Shown here piece after piece: positions 59,968-64,000 of a stretch of 64,000 nucleotides of DNA. The stretch is from positions 620,001 through 684,000 of the forward strand of contig MOWL01000004.1 in NCBI GenBank assembly GCA_002110485.1, written 5' to 3'. The position numbers and the translations under genes were made by a program. The notes below the pieces were generated by a model, which worked only from the letters and a program-made list of their open reading frames with translations, made no database searches and was not told the DNA's origin. The stretch is from Emergomyces orientalis (taxonomy: Eukaryota; Ascomycota; Eurotiomycetes; Onygenales; Ajellomycetaceae). Numbering within the stretch: position 1 is the stretch's first letter; each line of letters begins with the position of its first letter.

Positions 59968-60785
59968 ATGGCATCCGAAATAGTTTCTGGCCTCGCAGAA
60001 TGGCAACAGAGACCTCCATATAAGATTCAGGGTGGAGAGGAATTCGGCACTCTATATTGGACCGGCAAATGCCACTGTGGAAGAGTGTTATATTGGGTAA
60101 ATAGGAAAAAGCCATTGGATTCTAAATACTGCCATTGCACTGGATGCCAGATTCTGCACGGTTGGCCTTTCGTTTCTTCTATTTATCAAGATAGCCCCTA
60201 TTTCATTTGAGATGCGCCTGAACTCAGTATACTATCTGTGTACATGGTGTATATGCACGAATATTCTTTATATTAAAGAAACATACAATATATATCTCGT
60301 TTAAGACACTCTCAACTAACGAAATATCCTCAGGTGCCCCTTTCCAGTGGGCTGCTATCTTCCATAAATCAGATATGACATTCGCCTATGGCCCCAAGGG
60401 GCTGAATTTCTACAATAGCACGGAAAAGAAACACACCCACCATTTACCGTGTAAAGTGTCATGCTCCTACTGCCATTCCCCAATCATGGATGAGGGGAGG
60501 AATGTCATATTGCTGTTTCCGGGGTTGATTGAAATTAGTACTGGGCCGGATGTGGAGGGCAAGGCGGAGACAGAGGGAAAAGGGAAGGGAGAAAAAATTG
60601 TACAACAGATGTTTGAGCCTAGGTATGTATGCGATATAATTGCTATTCATGGGATTGTCTTTTCTAACATTTCGACAATATTTTATAGCTGCCATATTTT
60701 TTATTCTCAACGGGTGGTCGATATCAAGGACGGTAAGCCGAAGTGGGCGGGAATGGATGATTCCAGTGATCTAATTGAGGAGTAA
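59968..60785 (+). CDS. GFA / CENP-V domain protein
   Basis: Zinc-binding protein of the glutathione-dependent formaldehyde-activating family; most fungal members have no assigned substrate. Three exons: 59968-60160, 60334-60622, 60689-60785 (192 aa, exact frame). Zinc ligands: KCHCGRVLYW, KYCHCTGCQILHGAPFQW (across intron 1) and VSCSYCHSPIMDEGRN. It ends with VVDIKDGKPKWAGMDDSSDL, the family's typical C-terminal segment. A Lys/Glu/Gly-rich insert lies at about residues 137-152. Confidence 0.86.
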
Positions 60786-61050
60786 AGTGATGATATAGTT
60801 AATTACATGATGTATGATATTTTTCAAGATTTGATATCGTTTATAATGGTATAGGCGTGTGAGGGATATGTTATTCATTTCGATTAATATCGGGCAATTA
60901 AAAATATTCAGTATTTATTTACGAGATAGCGAACTATGACGTTGAATATCCATCCCACTTCCACCCCACCATCCAAGTTTAGTAAATGCTAGCTAGGTCT
61001 ATTATACCACCAAAAGCACACCCAAATCACCCAAATCAACCAAAAAATCT

Positions 61051-61823
61051 ATGCCCCTTCAACCCTCCAGAAACACTTCTCCGGCCTCATCCCCATTCCC
61101 CTTCCACCTCCTCTTCCTCTCACTATTCATCCTCGCCTTCTTCCCAAACCTCTTTATCTCCCTTCTAAAACCCCTCTTCTACATCCCTCCGCTCCACCTC
61201 CTCTCCCCGTTTCCACCCACACCAACATCTACATCTTCCTCCACACCACCCACAATGGCCTGGTTCCAACGAAACATCGCCCTTCCCCCGCGATCCCGCG
61301 GCTCCTACCTGATAACCGACCACATCGTCTCTGAACTCCCCGAGCTGCGCACCTATAAGACGGGCCTACTAAACCTCTTCATCCAGCATACCAGCTGCGC
61401 ACTCAGCCTGAACGAGAACTGGGATGAGGATGTGCGTGCGGACATGAGCGATGCGCTGGATCGCATTGCGCCGGAAGATCGGAAGGGGGAGTTCTATAGG
61501 CATAGTGCGGAGGGGTTGGATGATATGCCGGTTCGTTTAGTTTTTTTTTCTCGTTGAGTATATGTCTGGATGTTGGATGTTGGATGAAATGTGCTATTGA
61601 TTGGGAATATGGCTTGGAATCTATGTGCGAATTAAATTACTAACTCAACTCAAAAATTATATAGGCACACATCAAATCTGCCCTCATCGGTGCCTCTGTC
61701 ACAATCCCAATCACCAACGGGAGACTGGCTACGGGCACCTGGCAAGGGATCTGGTATCTGGAATTCCGTGCTAGTAAACACTCACGCAAGGTCGTGGCGA
61801 CTATCCAGGGGGAAAAGATGTAG
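61051..61823 (+). CDS. YjbQ / UPF0047 family protein
   Basis: Conserved protein of the YjbQ (UPF0047) fold; bacterial YjbQ has weak thiamin phosphate synthase activity in vitro, and its role in fungi is open. Two exons, 61051-61530 and 61665-61823 (212 aa). Motifs: GLLNLFIQHTSCALSLNENW, then EGLDDMPAHIKSALIGAS across the intron, LATGTWQGIWYLEFR, and TIQGEKM at the end. The first ATG adds about 68 residues with a long hydrophobic stretch (FHLLFLSLFILAFFPNLFIS). The ATG at 61255 (CACAATGG) gives the usual 144-aa protein and may be the true start. Confidence 0.88.
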
Positions 61824-62469
61824 TTTTTATAAATTCTTTCAGCTAGCTATATATATGTGTTTGTATTTTTGTGCTTAGGTTTTTACCTTCATTTAGGTGG
61901 TTAATCTGGAGTTGTGGCTACTCTTGGAGCAGGTAAAAGCTTGCTTGAATTTAAACAATGTAGATAGATACATACCTACATCTACGATAAGTTATTCTAT
62001 AAGAGAGGTTCATGAATTAAATGCTTGAAAATACCCCTTTAAATGATTATGGATTCGGTTTCTTTCGTCATTGTGATAAGTCGAACTGTTACCCCAAGCC
62101 GGGTATGTTTAGAAACATCACACGGAACATTTTCAATCACCGAGAGAAGGGGAATGGCACCGTCATCCAATAATGTAGGTCGTCCAACTTTTCATAAAGG
62201 GAGGATTTGTTTATATTTATATCATCGTTACTCTCAAATCATCCGACCCGGAAACAGTATGTACAAAGGGACATCGAAAAATAGGAGTACAGGGTGAGAT
62301 ATAAGAACGAAACATAGAGATGTCAAAAATAATTGGTGTCAATTAGTTCTGGAAAATCTCGCGCTTGGCTATTTGACGTGTTTTGGAAAGAAGTCGAAGG
62401 ATAGAACGAAACAAGAAGAAAGGGATCTATTATATTTTCGTCTTTCGTGGTAAGTGGGTTTTCTCTCAT
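61824..62469. other. convergent intergenic
   Basis: Gap between convergent 3' ends. Nothing recognised. Confidence 0.6.
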
Positions 62470-63387
62470 CTATCGTTGCTCGAAGCCCTCTGGTGTAATT
62501 CGCTGCGACTCATTGACCTCCGCCGGATGTCCCAGTGGCTCCAAGGGATACGACGTTTGTTCCTGCGCCTCTAGCGCTTTCCGGTTGTGTTCGTTTGCCT
62601 ATTCAACCCGAGTTAGATAAAGTGATTTTGACAGTTTAGCCAGCCAACGTCGAAGAGCTAGGAAAATTGACACGTACAAATGGAAGCCCGCAATATTCGC
62701 ACGGGCAAATCTGGGGTTTATCTGTGTTGATGAAGACTCGGGGGTGGCCCAGGGGACCTCCGCCACCGTCACATGAGACGACCTTCTCCTTCGTCCATCG
62801 GACGGGCTGCTTATGGATCAATTCAATTGCTGCGTATGGTCGGGGCTGTTTCGTCGAGATATTAGTAGGAGTTATACAACGTTAATGTGAACGATAACCG
62901 TCAATTGCTGCTCTCTACCCGTGTTGTCCAGATACATGCTCTACCATTCTACCATCCCATGGGCTTGAAATACATCGAACGACCGTCCACCTCGAAAGGA
63001 AAAAATAAGAGGCATATGTTAAAATCTCACCTGATACTCCATAATGGTCTGCTCGAACCGTGGTCCAGTCATCGCCTTCTCCCGTGGCTGCTGACTCTTT
63101 GCCCAGATGGCGGTCCGGTTGGGTGCCTGCTTGGCCAGTTCGCGCTGTGCTTGTTCAACCGATTCCTGCAGGGGCTGATCCTGGGCACCCATGGCATCTG
63201 TCGGCACGGCATTGCTCTCGGAGACTGGGCTGATCTTCTTGCGCGGGTTGGGGTCGTTGGTTGGGATGGCGTTTTCTGATGGCTCCGACAGACGAGGTGC
63301 GGTGGTTGTGTAGGCGCGGGGGAGGAGGCGGGTAGGGGACGAGCGGGCGGCGGCAAGGCAGAGACGGGACCTTGTGGAGGCGAGCAT
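62470..63387 (-). CDS. NDUFS6: mitochondrial complex I zinc-binding 13-kDa subunit (NDUFS6 type)
   Basis: Accessory zinc-binding subunit of NADH:ubiquinone oxidoreductase, in the peripheral arm at the matrix side of the inner membrane. Three exons: 63387-63031, 62845-62678, 62598-62470 (217 aa, exact frame). Mitochondrial presequence MLASTRSRLCLAAARSSPTR. Conserved core after intron 1: VSCDGGGGPLGHPRVFINTD, then CPCEYCGLPF with the zf-CHCC zinc ligands (Cys and His spaced C..H..C..C). The last exon (ANEHNRKALEAQE) is typical of the fungal orthologues. The gene is divergent from the MPP6-like gene. Confidence 0.93.
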
Positions 63388-63765
63388 TGTGGGTGTTATT
63401 TAGCCCGTCGTTGCGGGTGAAGATGTATATGAAGGCGTGTGTTGTGGTTAATTGTTTGGTGGTGAGAGTTGAAGTTGAAGGTTGATGTGGTCGAGAAAGC
63501 CAGGGCCAATCGGCTGCGTTCCTTGGCCGCAGTCAACCTCATCGACCAAAAAAAGTTGAGGTTAGGGCATTTTGAGACACAACTACGGCTTCAACTGCGG
63601 GTTTATTGGTATTACTATTAGACTACGCATACATAACTACGCGCTTCGGATTGGGGAGAAGATGGTCGGATAATTACAAATTCACAAAATTATCCCCCTC
63701 AACACCAAAATATTCCCTTCCCGTTAAATATCCATCACAGCACACAAATACAAATATCCACCACC
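63388..63765. other. divergent promoter region
   Basis: Short shared upstream region of the complex I subunit gene (minus) and the MPP6-like gene (plus). Confidence 0.6.
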
Positions 63766-64000
63766 ATGCCGAACCCAAAATCGCCAAAGACAATGTCATC
63801 GCGGCTGCTGACCATGAAGGTATGACCTCCATATAATCCTCCCCCAAAAACGCATCAAAAACTAACCACAACAGTTCATGCAACGCGCCGCCGCCGCCTC
63901 CGCCGCCTCCACTCCCAACACAATCACAAATACAAATACCACCGCAACACCCACCCCTTCACAACAACAACAACAACAACAACAACAGCAGCAGCAGCAG
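63766..64000 (+). CDS. MPP6-like nuclear exosome cofactor, 5' part only
   Basis: The gene runs off the right edge. Exon 1, 63766-63819, and start of exon 2 at 63875. Splicing gives SSRLLTMKFMQRAAAA, which matches the N-terminal helix of MPP6 (M-phase phosphoprotein 6), the RNA-exosome cofactor. An Ala/Ser/Thr-rich stretch and a Gln tract follow. Only about 60 codons are visible, so the call is tentative. Confidence 0.6.
63962..64000 (+). repeat. CAA/CAG glutamine-coding tract (open at right edge)
   Basis: Thirteen Gln codons (CAA x8, then CAG x5) up to the end of the window, inside the MPP6-like frame. Confidence 0.9.

Noticed and set aside
63875..64000. CRISPR-like or transposon repeat
   Set aside because: A simple trinucleotide Gln-coding tract. 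No CRISPR array, insertion sequence or terminal-repeat transposon is seen anywhere in the window.

Overview
The window looks like nuclear DNA of a filamentous ascomycete, probably a eurotiomycete and perhaps Onygenales. The evidence is short GT-AG introns (about 50-140 nt) with ctaac-like branch points, intron-containing proline tRNAs, and a fungal gene set: Tim22, proteasome alpha4, a DUF4048-like protein, Zn2Cys6 regulator, fungal P450, and complex I 13 kDa subunit. The order-level assignment is inference. I rebuilt exon structures by hand from splice signals, frame and family conservation. For all the multi-exon genes except the DUF4048-like one (donor ambiguous) and the partial gene at the right end, the chosen exons sum to a whole number of codons.

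Left part (1-24 kb) is mostly conserved housekeeping genes: TIM22 (-), two proline tRNAs, a 3-hydroxyacyl-CoA/L-gulonate dehydrogenase (-), a WD40 plus inositol-polyphosphate 5-phosphatase protein (-), a CHY zinc-finger protein (+) whose first coding exon is 5 nt, proteasome alpha4/PRE6 (-) with a 7-nt micro-exon, a BTB protein (+), a 4-coumarate-CoA-ligase-like enzyme with a C-terminal AKL peroxisomal signal (+), a mitochondrial D-2-hydroxyglutarate dehydrogenase (+), and a STE20/GCK kinase (+).

Middle part (24-37 kb) is gene-poor and accessory. It holds three small intronless orphan ORFs on the minus strand that share a strand-helix-strand pattern, with a possible decayed fourth copy, plus a cytochrome P450 (-) and a frameshifted aminoglycoside-phosphotransferase-like pseudogene (+). 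This is the most novel-looking block.

From 37 to 45 kb lie a GNAT acetyltransferase, an interferon-induced-6-16 (ISG12-like) membrane protein, a DUF4048-like coiled-coil protein and a second copy of tRNA-Pro(AGG). From 45 to 54 kb a Zn2Cys6 regulator sits beside an FAD monooxygenase (Baeyer-Villiger type), a nitronate monooxygenase and an enoyl-CoA hydratase. These resemble a small catabolic cluster. A palindromic element, ATGTAC-N-GTACAT, or its 9-nt core recurs in the gaps beside these genes and beside the P450.

The right part (54-64 kb) has a cysteine-rich single-pass membrane protein, an F-box/leucine-rich gene broken by one in-frame stop, a GFA-domain protein, a YjbQ/UPF0047 protein, the complex I zinc-binding subunit (NDUFS6 type) and, running off the right edge, the start of an MPP6-like exosome cofactor with a glutamine tract.
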